Source of the DNA: Hirundichthys speculiger
Taxonomy: Eukaryota; Chordata; Actinopteri; Beloniformes; Exocoetidae
Assembly (NCBI GenBank): GCA_018398805.1
Contig: JAGFBZ010000178.1
Location: 620,001-684,000, forward strand
Direction: 5' to 3'
DNA length: 64,000 nt
The notes under the pieces: model-generated
Seen by the model: only the letters and a program-made list of their open reading frames with translations
Database searches by the model: none
Told to the model about the DNA's origin: nothing
Shown here: in pieces, positions 22,971 to 34,669 of the stretch
Position numbering within the stretch: the first letter of the stretch is position 1
Layout of the letters: each line of letters starts with the position of its first letter
Position numbers and translations under genes: made by a program

Positions 22971-25528
22971 CTGAATGCCAGCAGAGGAGAACACACATCA
23001 GGTTGGAACGTGATAAAAACTAGTATGTCCAGAGCTCCTCACCCCGATTAATGTGTGTGAATTCAGGAAGTTGTCAAACAAAGAAGTGAATATTAGTGAG
23101 AAGAAATCCTGACAGGTGAATCCAGCTAGTCCAATTAATTCCATATTGATCCCCGTGAGAATCAAGGAAGGTGAAAAGTTATTTGCCGATTAAACCCCTG
23201 TCAGGGGGCAGGTCCAAGAATTCAAATTAAAACAAACGTGCTACGTGAACACAGAACTGTACTCTTAAACTTACCCCTAGTACCCCTACACACCTGCCTG
23301 TGCAGAGAAGTGTAATTCCACCTTTAGCTCCTTTGAACTCCTCCTTAAATTTACTCTAATCCCTGCAGTAGATAAACGTAGAACAGATTTGAAAGACTGT
23401 CATCATCTCCACTTCTCTCTCGCAGACCACAACAATGCAACACTGATTACAGTCCTTAAGAAGAAGTCATCTCCTGGGTCAGGTGTCATTCATTTCAGCT
23501 CTTTTAATATAAAACTAAAATTAACTTAAATAAGCTCAAGGCAGTTTACACAACACAGTAGAGCCTTTACAGATAGAATAAAGATCTCCTGCTACAGAGG
23601 CGTACTGAGGAACATGACGGGTAGGTTGGCAGCGCTCATACTCATCCAGGGCTTCACAGAGCCAAGCAGCTTCTTCTGGTCAGTCCAGAGAGAGAAGACT
23701 GTACTGATGTTTTTCTAGTCGAAACGACGGAAACGTAGCCTGACATTCCTTGTGAGGCACCCACATCACGTCAACCATGAAGGGACAGATGTGTAGCTTA
23801 TTTGCTTTGGAGCTATGTGATGTCCACTCTGCAGCAGCGCAGTCGTGCACCATGGATGTTTGAAGGTAGAAAATGACGTAAAATGAAAAATCTGCATGGC
23901 TTGTTTTAGTTTGTTGCTTTGCTTTCCCAGAAGCGGTCGTGTCTGCGAAAAACCCCATGCGCAACACGTTACGACTGGTGCTGCCCCCTTGTAGATGGAA
24001 ACGGCACTAGGGATGGGCATTTCGAGTAATTTTCTAACCGAGTACCCGTGCCTGGTACTAATCGAGTAACCGAGTAATTAAATAAATAAATGAGCTCTGT
24101 CCATCAGACAGCGCATTGCTGACACACAGCGTCGTCAGACAAAATATCATGGTTAATAAGAGTAGATTGGAGTTGAAGATGCACATAAGTTTATGGCTGA
24201 AAAAAAAAAAAAAAAATGCACAAATGAGTTTATTATGACTGGAAAAAAAAAAAAAGGTTCCCCTCTGGACGGAGCGCACGCCGGGATTTTTTTTTTCTTT
24301 CAGTAATTAGCAGTGCGTATGCTTTCGTGTTTCTTCCATGTCCTTGCAAATAAAATTAACGTGTATGCGGTTGGATGCATTACTACACAAAAAACATAAA
24401 TTAAGTTTCATGAAGTTGTAGAATCGAAAAAAGACCAAGTCTTTTAATGTGGATGGTTATGTGGATGCACGTGAGTGAATCTTGATCGCTTTATCTAAAA
24501 GCTGAAACCGGCACAACCCAAATAAGTGTACACTTTATATGATTTCTATTTAAACAATACGTGTCCAATAAATCGAAATGTCCAACCATGTCAACGAAGT
24601 ATTGATTTATTTATTGAACAATAAATGCATTTAAATGAAAAATTAGAAGCGCCGCAGCCTCCACCTTTGCGCAGTCAGGCACACACAACCCTGAGTCCGT
24701 CATGACAAAAAACAATCGAACAGATAAATAATAAAGGCTAACTTGTCGAGTGGTTGTAAGCCAGTTTCAAATTACAAATGCGACATACAACCTTGTTTGT
24801 GTCGTCTTTGTCCATATCAAAGTGGTCCCACACAGCACTTTTACTCGCCATCTTCTTACACAAAACAAAGCTAGCCGTCAATCATGTCAGGCTCCTGTCT
24901 GTTCGTCGATTCCACTTGACGACCACAACGCAGCACTATTGTAAAGCGTGGACAATTATGCTACATGAGTTTCACAGACAATTGTGTGTGTTAGTTTATT
25001 TTCTGCAGTAAACACAGGTTCTTATTAATCTCAGGCACATTTAATTGTCTCAATTTGCATGAAATACACATGTTAATTTACACATTATTTATTAGGATTT
25101 GCGGGAAGATTTCCTGATGGTAGTGATCACACACGGCAACAGAGCAACCATCTTGATGTAAATAAACGATCTTTGGCAGATCATGTTTTCTCATTGGATT
25201 TTAGCCCGTCATGTGACGACACACGGGCTTCTGGGAAAGCCAACATTGCAGCTACGGCAAAGATCATCTTTGACCACGGTGCGGTGGGTGTAAAGGCTGA
25301 AATGTACCGCTTTTAGGCGAAAAAGAGAGCGACAATGAAACAATCCGGCGGGCGGCGGTTACCCGATTAGTAATTTGTAACCGAGTAGCAGATTGTCTAC
25401 TCGAGTACTCGAGTACCCGAGTAACCGTGCACATCCCTAAACGGCACCATTATCGGGGTACTCGGTAGCCTCTGTTAAGGAAATAATCCACACATGCTTA
25501 AAGCCCTCCCACATCGTGCAGCGGATAC
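22971..25528 (-). other. rptor intron 18
   Basis: 2558-bp phase-1 intron. More than half of it is a 1432-bp hAT element (24008-25439). The 22990-24000 stretch has no identifiable repeat, exon or RNA gene. Confidence 0.85.
24008..25439. mobile_element. Non-autonomous hAT element, 1432 bp, perfect 8-bp TSD
   Basis: Starts TAGGGATGGGCATTTCGAG and ends CGTGCACATCCCTA. The subterminal regions carry several copies of 'cgagta(a/c)' (right side gtctactcgagtactcgag). The direct repeat aacggcac flanks it exactly (24000-24007 and 25440-25447), diagnostic of an 8-bp hAT-type duplication. Both strands of the interior were inspected: no hAT dimerisation or RNase H-like transposase motifs are recognisable, so it is non-autonomous or decayed. 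Its right TSD ends 81 bp before the exon 18 border. Confidence 0.93.
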
Positions 25529-25649
25529 CTGCGGTGTTGGCTGGTGACGGTACTGTGTAGTTCTTCTCTTCCTCTATAAACTGGAGGGCGACTGTGCAGA
25601 AGTTGCTCTCATACTGGACCACCAGGTGACTCAGCGCCACCACCAGCTC
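25529..25649 (-). CDS. rptor: Raptor exon 18 (about residues 662-700): end of HEAT solenoid
   Basis: This 121-nt exon follows a tggcag acceptor and ends GCAG|gtatcc (phase 0 in, phase 1 out). It encodes ELVVALSHLVVQYESNFCTV, then ALQFIEEEKNYTVPSPANTA. The first 29 residues form the last well-conserved HEAT helix pair and are identical to human as recalled. The exon then enters the linker at VPSPAN, which keeps the Ser696 equivalent (CDK1-type SP site). Confidence 0.97.
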
Positions 25650-27026
25650 CTGCCAAATACATCCACAGAAAATGTCAAACACAGTAATTATCAAACAACT
25701 GGGATGGTTTCTTTCTTTAAAGTTTGAGTTCTGTGAGAGACCAAGTGTGTTGTAAGAGACGATGTGTTATCCAGTTAAAAGAAGGTTTAAACCTGAAGGT
25801 TAGGTTTAATGTTTAAACCTCTGTGTGTTTGAAAAGGCTTTTCATTGACTGACTTTTTAAAAAACTTTATAATTCTAATCTTTCTCACTTAAGTGTGTTT
25901 CCACACGTAAGTTGACTCGTTTGCAAGTCTTCTAGACCTAGTTGAATATTCGGAGAAATGTATTCATTTTACTGTTGAGAGTGGGAGGAGAACAGTGAAA
26001 CCTTTCCACACCAGTGCTGTGAGTACACAGCTCCAGCTGTGAGGTAACTAGCTTCACTTCAGTCTGAACGACGGGGAAACAGAGACACTCGTCCTAAAAA
26101 TACATCTGAACGCGGATTCTAAACATTTTGCTGGTTCTTTCTTCTTCTTCCCCCTTTTTTTTTTTTTTTTTATTATAAATGCCAAGCTCCTCCACCGAGT
26201 AGTTCCTCACTTTACACCTTTTAATTTAAATGCACCGTTAAAGTGGCTAATCCAGTCACATCTCAGATTTCAGGAATACTCATATTTAAGGTTTTTTTTT
26301 TCCCCAACATTGGGCTTCCATGGCATCATTAGGGTGGACTTTCCTGGTGTGGTCCACAGGAGCAGGAGCTGAAGCAGTCGATTTAAAAGCAGAAGTTCAT
26401 GACTGCACAGCCAGAGCAGGTATGTTTTCCATCCCAGTGGACCTGCTGGTGCTTCTTACAAAGCAGTTTGCTCTCGATTTGAAGACGCCTAAAAAGTATT
26501 TGATTTTTTTTTCGCAACATGTCACAGAGGACCGAATAATAAACAGTGGATTTGGAGAAAGACTAAAGCCCAACGCTCGTCGGTCCAAATCCACAAGTGG
26601 CAAGTGAGCTGCCTGTGTTGTCATGTGCGTGCATGATGCTGCAAACACTGCAGATACGCGGTTGCTGAGACTCACACTTTTGTAACTCAGTCTCACGTTG
26701 GCAAGGGAAAAAAAAATCTATTCACTTTAATGCATCACATGCAGAAAAGGGTGATCAATTTCAATGATTATCACACCAAGGAAGCCTTGATTGTTGGTAG
26801 TTTAGCAATATATGCTGAGTGCTGCTCTAGAGTTACCAGAAATTAAACTTGTATGGATGAAAGTTGGCTAATTCTAATGGTTGTGAGGGCTGCAGTGGAA
26901 AGTATCTGCTTCACTGAGACGATAAACTTGTGCTTTGTTTGTGGAAACTGCGAACGGTCTGTCCACTGAAACGTGACTTCCAACACACTGCATTTATGCA
27001 TGCTGGCCTTCGTGTCGTGCAGAGAC
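25650..27026 (-). other. rptor intron 17
   Basis: 1377-bp phase-0 intron beginning with the unusual donor gtctct. Only poly-T runs (about 26154-26171) stand out. No mobile element or RNA gene was recognised. Confidence 0.85.
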
Positions 27027-27167
27027 CTTGCGAACCACGGGGCTGCCGTCGTTGATGAGCTGTGCCAGCATCATGGCCACGTTGTGGTCGATGGTGGTGG
27101 AGTGGTCCGTCCTCTCAGCAGAGTTGCCCACAAATGTCCCCAGAGCAAACACAGCTGCACACCTCAC
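27027..27167 (-). CDS. rptor: Raptor exon 17 (about residues 615-661): HEAT repeat
   Basis: This 141-nt exon (phase 0 at both ends) follows a ttgcag acceptor. It encodes VRCAAVFALGTFVGNSAERT, DHSTTIDHNVAMMLAQLIND and GSPVVRK. It forms a canonical HEAT repeat of the alpha-solenoid that packs on the mTOR HEAT region. Changes against human are limited to the end (VS to IN, M to V). The donor is AAG|gtctct, a weak match to the vertebrate consensus. Together with exons 14-16 it makes an in-frame 474-nt block corresponding to that reported absent from a human splice form (raptor_v2). Confidence 0.97.
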
Positions 27168-30136
27168 CTGCAACGGCGCAAAAGTGAAAACACCATCAAC
27201 TTTTTTGTCTCTCTGGTAAAAGAACCCTTAAATGAAATTCAAGCTCTGCGGTTTGAGCTCGCAGCCTCTTGCAGTGAATTCCAAACATTTGCTCTCCAAA
27301 TTCATACAAACATATTTCAGTGTCTAGTGAGACAAGTGGATGAAAGTTTTAGAGGTAATTATAGATCCATTTTCTCTTAGAGCATCAGTCTGAAATGCAG
27401 AGATCATTAGCGCTGCAAGCCTCTGTGAGCTGATCTTTGTCACTGTAACTCATTACTTTCTCTTCCCGCTTCAGTGAATGTTTAATCTAAACTTGGCACC
27501 ACCCAGAACGAGTTTTCCTTCAGGGACTGATTTCATAAACCGAAGCGAATTACAGCACAAAAATGAATATTTGGTGTATTAGACTACCATACACCCCAGC
27601 GAAGTCGCACGGTCCAGTTCTGCAGCCCTTCTTTTATTTATGACTAATTCTACCATTTACACCTTGACGTGCTGATTCACGCTGCTGCATTTTCTTAAGA
27701 TACAGAAACACGCCGCATAATTTGTTGCATTTGATGCTAATTATGAGGAAAAGTGTTGTATTGAATGGCCTAAAAACAAATCAATAGTAATGTCAGTTTT
27801 GTCAATCAGCAGTGCTCTGATTTTACTTTTTTTTTTTTAATTAAAATCTGCTCTTTGATTTATTAAAAATCACAAAACAGACCAAGTCTTTTTTTCAATG
27901 ATTGAAAACTGGATGCATTGTGTTTTGATGACAACACATGATGTTAGTAGTTGAAAACAGTCTCCATAAAACTGAATGCTTTGTGAGAAACTATCCACTG
28001 TAACACCCTTGACAGCACAAGAAGAAACTATAAATATTACATAAAAACATTTATGTTTTTTTTTGTGGCAAACTTATTTGAGTTAAAGGTAGGGTAAGTT
28101 ATTCTAGGAACTGTCTAACCAAGAGCACTTTTTTGGAACATTTAGTGAACATCTCCTTCAGAGGACACTTTTGTTTTGTTTGGAAGTTTTGTTTCAAGTA
28201 TCAGCAGTCGTAACATCATGCAGAAAGAGATCAACCTGCTCTTAAAGAAGAAGAAGAAATAGAAGAAGAAAGTAAAATTAAAAGGAAAGGGGGGGTGGGA
28301 ATCAATGTGTTTGTGTTTTTATGGCTCTTGAAAATGTTAACAAGGTGAAAGTAGACAAGTGTTGTTTGATGTGCATCATATAATCAAGTTATCGCGGCAT
28401 GTTGCTCAGGGCTGGAATGGGCTCTAAATCCTTGAAAGGACACGCTAACAGCTAGACTACAAAGCCGACAGCTACTGAACAGGCAGGGACACGATATTGT
28501 GTGAAATGACAAAAACCCTCCCTCCAGATAGCCAGCAGTTTTCCCTCTTTATTCAGAGTAAAGCAATATTTACACAAGCTGCATAAATAATATTCTGGTC
28601 ATAAGTGTTTGCATGTTACAGAGCAAAGTCAAATTCTGAGCTTCCCTCATTTCTCTCTCTCTCCCACAAGCGTCTCTTCTTTTTTTTCCTGCGACTGTCC
28701 TGCTCCGCGCGACTGGAAACTGAAGCTGTGCATTAAGCAGCAGTGGAAGGTAAACAGACAGAGCCGTCTGGATGCTGATGTTGTGTTCACGGTGAGGTCT
28801 TAATCGGATTCATATCAGCTTATTACCAAGCTCGCACACATGTCCGCTGACAGGACGGGGCTGTGAAAGTGCCACCAACACGCAGACAACAACATCCATG
28901 TCACAGAGCACAAACATGTTGTACACGATAAAGCTAAAAGTCTTACTGTCGGACAGTAAAATCTCTCTGCCTCTTGTGTTTTTTGAAAGCTGCTCATCGG
29001 AAGAGGCTGCTTGGGATTGGCTCTCACAGGCGGCTCTCGGAGCAATCCGTCAAAATTGGGGTCTGTTTACTGATTACATTGAAAACAAATCAACACTGCC
29101 ATTAAGTTCTGTATATTGATTTATGAGGCTCACCTGAGTGTGGCTTATTGAGGAGCTCATTTGAATAGCCTTTTAAATCATGTTCACAGACTGTGACAAG
29201 ACAAAAGACAAATCCAGTAAACACAGATGCGTCCTGTCCCAGCTCTAGGTAGAACGACATCAGACGATTTCTTTCCTGTTTATCTACGTCTAGACGAGAC
29301 ACTTGACACTTGGTTTTTAACACAGAACATCCAAGATACTAAACTGTTCACGGTCTGCATGATATAGCAACACTATGCAGACCAAAAAAAAACAAAAAAC
29401 AAAGAATCACTAGAACCTCTGAACTTTATTAGGATTGAATTGTTTTATTTGGTGAAAACTGGCTCTTCACTCTGACTAGCTTTCAACCTCGGTGACACAC
29501 TAACTACTCCAAAGCACTTAAAGCACTTAATGCAATCTCATCTTTAAAAAAAAAAAGTTTGAAGAAGGAACTTGACTCCGTCCTCCTACGTCTGGTTAGA
29601 AGTAATTTCGACAGCTGGGCTTTGGGAAAATGAAGCCAGCGGAGAACTGTGAGCTGAACCGGTGTCTGTATTGTAACAAGCTACTTTCCACACTTCCTGT
29701 GTGAAACCTACACCCAGCTCCCCACACGGCTCTTGCTTTAGTCACAGAGCACTTGTCAAAAGACACAAGCTGCCTGTGGATGCCGACAATCCACCGAGGG
29801 TTCCTGAGGTGGGATGTAGGAAACAGAAACGCCACCGCGGTGTCACACCTGTGAGAAATGACAGGTGAGGCGATGGCAGGCTGGTGAGGAGAAACAGTCC
29901 AACTCTCTGACCTTATTTTTTCCTTGGCTTTTTGAAAAAAAAAACAAAAAAAAAAACAAGAATAGCAATCACACACAACTGTCACTTGACAGTTCCAGCT
30001 GCAGGAAAAAGTCACCTAAAAACTTTAAAACAATATGTCTGAAAATCCTAATATTCTAGATTCTTCAGCCTTGCAGTGCTGAACGCTCTTCTTCCCTTCA
30101 AGTACAGTTTCTGAATGAGTCCGAGCAGCTCCTCAC
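27168..30136 (-). other. rptor intron 16
   Basis: 2969-bp phase-0 intron. At 28083, 'gttaaaggtagggta' resembles the start of the repeat near 63849 and may be one end of a dispersed element. There is an aagaag-rich patch near 28243-28272. No other structure was recognised. Confidence 0.75.
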
Positions 30137-30328
30137 CTCGGGGATGGGATCTGACAGCAGGGTGTACAGCTTCTCGTGGGCGCTGTCTCGGACGCCACAC
30201 CAGCGGGCCGGGTCGAAGTTCTGCCAGATGCGGCCCAGGCAAATGGCCACCCACTGGCGGAGCAGGGGGTGGGGGTCTGACAGTTGCTCGAGACAGTTGG
30301 CGATCAGGTTCCCCTGCAGACAGGCCTC
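30137..30328 (-). CDS. rptor: Raptor exon 16 (about residues 551-614): HEAT repeats
   Basis: This 192-nt exon, the longest here, follows a cattag acceptor and ends GAG|gtgagg, phase 0 at both ends. It encodes EACLQGNLIANCLEQLSDPH, PLLRQWVAICLGRIWQNFDP, ARWCGVRDSAHEKLYTLLSD and PIPE. It contributes two HEAT helices pairs in the central solenoid. Differences from human are few (I to N, N to S, S to P, S to T). The invariant PLLRQWVAICLGRIWQNFD core is typical of Raptor/KOG1 across eukaryotes. Confidence 0.97.
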
Positions 30329-31103
30329 CTAATGGGGGAAAGCAGAACGGGACAACATGTGAGAGACGTTCACGTGTGGCTCTGACCTTTCAGGTTTTAA
30401 AATAGCTAACGCAGGAGGATGGGGACACTGGAGACGTCTGTAGTCCAGGTGAGAAGTCGAAGTAAACTGTTCTCACTCTACCAAAAACCACCTCTTTTCC
30501 CAGGATAGTAAGAGCATATTGTGTCGGGAGTATGGTGATCAGTGTGATGGAGGGAGCATCATACATTGGGCTTGCTTTGCTGCCTCAGGGCCCGGACCAC
30601 TGGCCATCATCGAAGGAGGAAATTCATTCTCAGTCAGGCTGTGAAGTTCAATATAGACAAAAAGTGAAGCAGAAGACCAGTGAGTTCAAAAGTGTTCACA
30701 TACGGTATTATCCAGGGGTCTTACGTCAAAGAAAGTAGCCTTCAGACTGTGAGAAATCGTCCCAATCTGGCTCTTTAAAACTAAGACAACATCTGCATCG
30801 TACAGATCTAATCCTCCTGATCAGCAGAGAGCCGTCACGAATGCTCGTGGCTCATTAGCCTTTAAATCAACCTCAAGCTGCAACATGGACAAGATCATGG
30901 GCTCAAAGCAGGTACGAGCTTTCCTTTAAACCAAGGTGAGAGAAGCAATCAAGGAGAAAGAAACTGACAATTTTAAAGCTTTCTTTTAGATTGATGTTTT
31001 AATAACGTGTATTATTTCCCTTTTTGATTTCGACCTGTGTGTTTCACACCACTTGAATGTAGCACTTGACACGACTGCAAAGAACACTCAGGATTGTGAG
31101 AAG

Positions 31104-31133
31104 CTATCGCCAACTGTGGAAAGTTGGCGATAG
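31104..31133. other. Perfect 12-bp inverted repeat (hairpin)
   Basis: ctatcgccaact (31104-31115), a 6-nt loop and agttggcgatag (31122-31133) pair perfectly. Three more pairs, including a G-U, are possible outward. The motif 'cgccaactgt' recurs just downstream (about 31145). It is too short for a microRNA precursor. Confidence 0.8.
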
Positions 31134-31399
31134 TTTCTGTTTAACGCCAACTGTTTAACCTGACTAACAGTCCAACAGCTCACGAATGGCACATACGCTG
31201 AGATGGACCATCTAACTACTGCATCCAGTGCAACAGCTCGAGACGTTCGTGTGAACCAGCGAGAGTTGATGCAACATTTCAACATACCTGCTTTCACATT
31301 TAAAAGGGAAACGTCAGGTCTTTGCGAGTTGAGAATGGGAATTATTGAAAACACATTCATGTTACCGAGGTGGTTTACTGACACGGCACTGTTTGGCAC

Positions 31400-31478
31400 T
31401 GTTGACTGGCACTTTTTAAATTTTGTTGTACTTGTTACAATGACAATAAAGGACTATTCTATTCTATTCACTGCACTC
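31400..31478 (+). mobile_element. LINE-type 3' tail fragment
   Basis: 'ggcactttttaaattttgtt' followed by 'caatgacaataaaggactat' and (attct)n is the characteristic 3' end of a fish non-LTR retroelement family, ending in its short tandem repeat. No coding part is evident upstream, so it is heavily 5'-truncated. Confidence 0.6.
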
Positions 31479-31617
31479 AAGGTCTCATTTAACAATGAGA
31501 ATTAATTAAATTCAGCTGTATTGGTATAGGGTCTAATACAATGTTAACTGTCTCTAAGGCGGTTTAGGGACACCCGGAGCACGACTCCTCAAGCAAATAT
31601 CATTAATTAAAGTTATA

Positions 31618-31680
31618 ATACAGTGATCCCTCACCAATTGGCGCTTTAAGTTCTGCGCTTTTAGTTATTCGTGGATTATT
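31618..31680 (+). mobile_element. Possible pogo/Tigger-like terminus
   Basis: 'tacagtgatccctcaccaat' resembles the CAGTGATCCCTCGC-type terminus of Tigger-like elements. No inverted partner was found by about 32100, so extent and class are uncertain. Confidence 0.35.
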
Positions 31681-34144
31681 TTTTTCAGAAACACAATATG
31701 AAAAAAAAAAATTTAAATCAAGAAAAAATTGCAGAAACATCACAGGATGTTGTACGCGTTCTCTCGCAGCAAAGAAATGTTGTGAGCCAGCCTGGCCTTT
31801 TAAGAAGGTGGCCTTATGGGTTATGGTGTGGCCTTATGGGTAATGTAGTGTGTGTGTTGTGGGACGGTAGAATGAAATGGGGTTAGATGAAAAAGCGGTT
31901 TGTTTACTACGGTTCAGAGACCAGAGGCTGTGAAGGTAACAGAAAGACCACAGTTGAGCCTTTGTCTTGTTTCGGTGCAGTGTCTCGCTACTTTTTTGCG
32001 GTTTTTAAACATATTTTAAACACATTATTTAGGCTCAGGGGGCTCTGGCTCCAGTTCGCGGATTTTGATTTTGAGCACAGACATTCTGGCAATACTATAT
32101 TAGACAAAATGTATAAATAATAATTATCCTGTAACTGGAGAACTAAGAATTCCATGTTCTTCTATTCTGACTGGTTCATTGTTATTTAATTGAACTACAG
32201 AGATGACTATAGAAACAGTAGGCAGCAACACTGAGGTGGTCAGAGGATCAGAGTGCAGGTCAGCATATTATTCATATTGTTACTTTTGCATCTAAAACAT
32301 CTCCAGCAAAGATCCACCTTTGCTTAATGGCAACTGCTTGTTCATTTAAACAACAAAAGCCATTATCAGCACAAATGTAGTGTCCTTTTTCTTCTTCCAC
32401 TTTGCTCATTTATCGACTTGGTGTTAACTGTTAATTTTCACATTAAGGAAAAGCTACATGAAGATGTACCTCCCAGTGAGACACTGTAGACCTGTGACTG
32501 TGAGATGTGTGTGCCTGAAAATCACCTAACGTGTAATTATTTTCCTCTCCGTTCGACATCAATTTGTAGGTTTAAAAAAAAAAAAAAGCAATCTTTTGCT
32601 TCCTGCAAAAAGACATTGCTGGCCCTGCTGCCCAAGTTGGCCCCAGACTTCATCCCTCTCTTTTCCCATCCAAAGACGGCGTGTTACCCTTTTCAGGTGG
32701 GACTTTGCCAACCTTAGAATACTGGAACTTCAAGAGCCTAAGGCTGTGTTTGCTCTGACACTGCCTTTTCCAGAAACAAATCATCCTAATTAAGACATTA
32801 TTAATTAAGTGGACTGGATGATGTAAGGACCAAGCACAGGTACTTTTGTGTGTGTCACTATTATATAATTGCTAGTTAAATATAATTAGCATTATGAATT
32901 ATCAACAGCTGAATAAGCAGAAAATAGAAACAAAAAACAAAGGACTAACTTAAAGCCAAATATTCATAGCTGCCAGTTTTGGAGGCGGTCAGCGACTCCA
33001 CTCCTCTCTTCCACGCAGTAAACCTTTTTAAAATTACCCTGCTTTCATAACACAAAACCTTTTTAACAGTTTGCAACACAATAGGAGAGAAAAAGACATT
33101 TAAACTCCATTAAATTAATGCTATCCAATGTTCAGGCTCATTTGTGCTAAATGGGATATTTATAAACCTCCAGCCGTCCAAATTCTATATCCAAACTGCT
33201 CACAGAGGTGCAGGACTGAGAGCAGTTTGGATCAGGAGCCGACTGGCAAGTCCTGATTGATATGGAGCTGCACATTTCAAAATAGGTCCAGCTCTTTCTC
33301 GGCCACAGCTATCCAGCTCCTGAATAAGGAGAGGCTGAGTCCTTCAAGTCTAATGATACCCGGTGGAACGGCCTGTCAGAGTCGGGAGCCTGGACCGACT
33401 GACCCGAAACACTCCTGTGGGCTCGTCCTCTGGGTCAGCAGCTCTGCCCACAGCAGCCGCGGTGCTTCCTGTCAGCTGTTGTCCAGTATGAAACTCTCAC
33501 CCGCTGCTGCTTAACGCAGAACGAAATAACTTAGTCGTCATAACATATCAGTCACAATCTCTGTATACAACACGTTTAATTACTTTTTAGAAACTATTAG
33601 TGAGCTCTCTGAGCCAACCAGGGCTGTTTTCAGTAAAAACCCGTGGAGCAGCTTCTCTTGTCATGGCTGTGACACATCACTGCCACTTCGTCACATATCA
33701 ATAATAGATTGAGGCTAAAATTGGTTTGAGGAGACATAAAAGCCTGTAAATGCACGTTTGTTTGCATCATCACAGAACCTTGTACAAGACGGAATCAGAA
33801 AGATGGTGTAAAGATCCAAGGACGCATCACTGACCGCTACTGCAAGAACATCTCTTTTTATGCTCGTCACACTGTCATCGAATTATACATCGACTGTACA
33901 TTGATTGTACTAGAGATGGTCCGATACCATTTGTTTTCCCTCCCGATACTGATTCTGATTCTTGAGCTGTGGGTATCAGCTGATACCAACTATCGATCTG
34001 AGTATGATATCAAACAAAACTGCAAAAAAAAAAAAAAAAAATTGCCCGACTGTAATATAATTATTATTGTTGTAAAACATGAATAAATACACCAAATCCA
34101 AGCCATTTATGTCTATATTTATTTCCAAATAGAACAGTATAAGA

Positions 34145-34483
34145 CCAGCCATTCCCAAACTTCAAAATACCAAGGCCCAACTTGAAAAGTGAAAAATATC
34201 TGCGGCCCACAAAAAACCTTTAATCACAACTGTGATCAACGTACAAGACTAAAAGCTACATTCCAATATTAATGTGAGGGGTCAACAAATAAGGTGACAA
34301 TTAGAATAACACTCAATTGGTTTGTTTTATTATTTCTAAATATGTTTAAATCATGTAACAAATATTTTACAGTAATTAAAAACATATTTAAAAAAATCAA
34401 GGATTTAAAAAATTTGTTTATTTTTAATGACCTCTGATGGCCTACCTGCAGTACCATGACGGCCCACACTTTGGGAGGCACTG
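34145..34483. mobile_element. Nested MITE, 339 bp
   Basis: The left end CCAGCCATTCCCAAACTT and right end CACACTTTGGGAGGCACTG are imperfect inverted repeats of the CAGTG-TTCCCAAA-type hAT terminus. Flanks gtataaga (34137-34144) and gtataaaa (34484-34491) match at 7 of 8. 'ggccca/ggccc' repeats lie near both ends. A fragment similar to the left end occurs at 48531-48555. Confidence 0.75.
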
Positions 34484-34494
34484 GTATAAAAAAG

Positions 34495-34669
34495 CAGGGG
34501 CGCCGCTAGGGATTTTGGGCCCCATGAAAAGAATCTTTACAGGGCCCCCCAACACAGCGGCGAAATTTGTTGATACTATTTTTGATCATCATTAGGGGCC
34601 TCTCTGGGCCTCCCTCAATCATGGGCCCCTATAATCCGTATCCTTTACCCCCCCTTTTCGGCGCCCCTG
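34495..34669. mobile_element. Nested MITE, 175 bp, perfect TIRs and TSD
   Basis: The ends CAGGGGCGCCG and CGGCGCCCCTG are exact inverse complements. They are flanked by the perfect 8-bp direct repeat taaaaaag (34487-34494 and 34670-34677). The GC-rich interior contains several 'gggcccc' motifs. Its left target duplication overlaps the right flank of the 34145-34483 MITE, so it probably landed next to that copy afterwards. Confidence 0.93.

Noticed and set aside
29596..30015. 139-codon open frame on the minus strand
   Set aside because: No homology, composition or splice context; lies in intron 16 just below exon 16. Chance frame.
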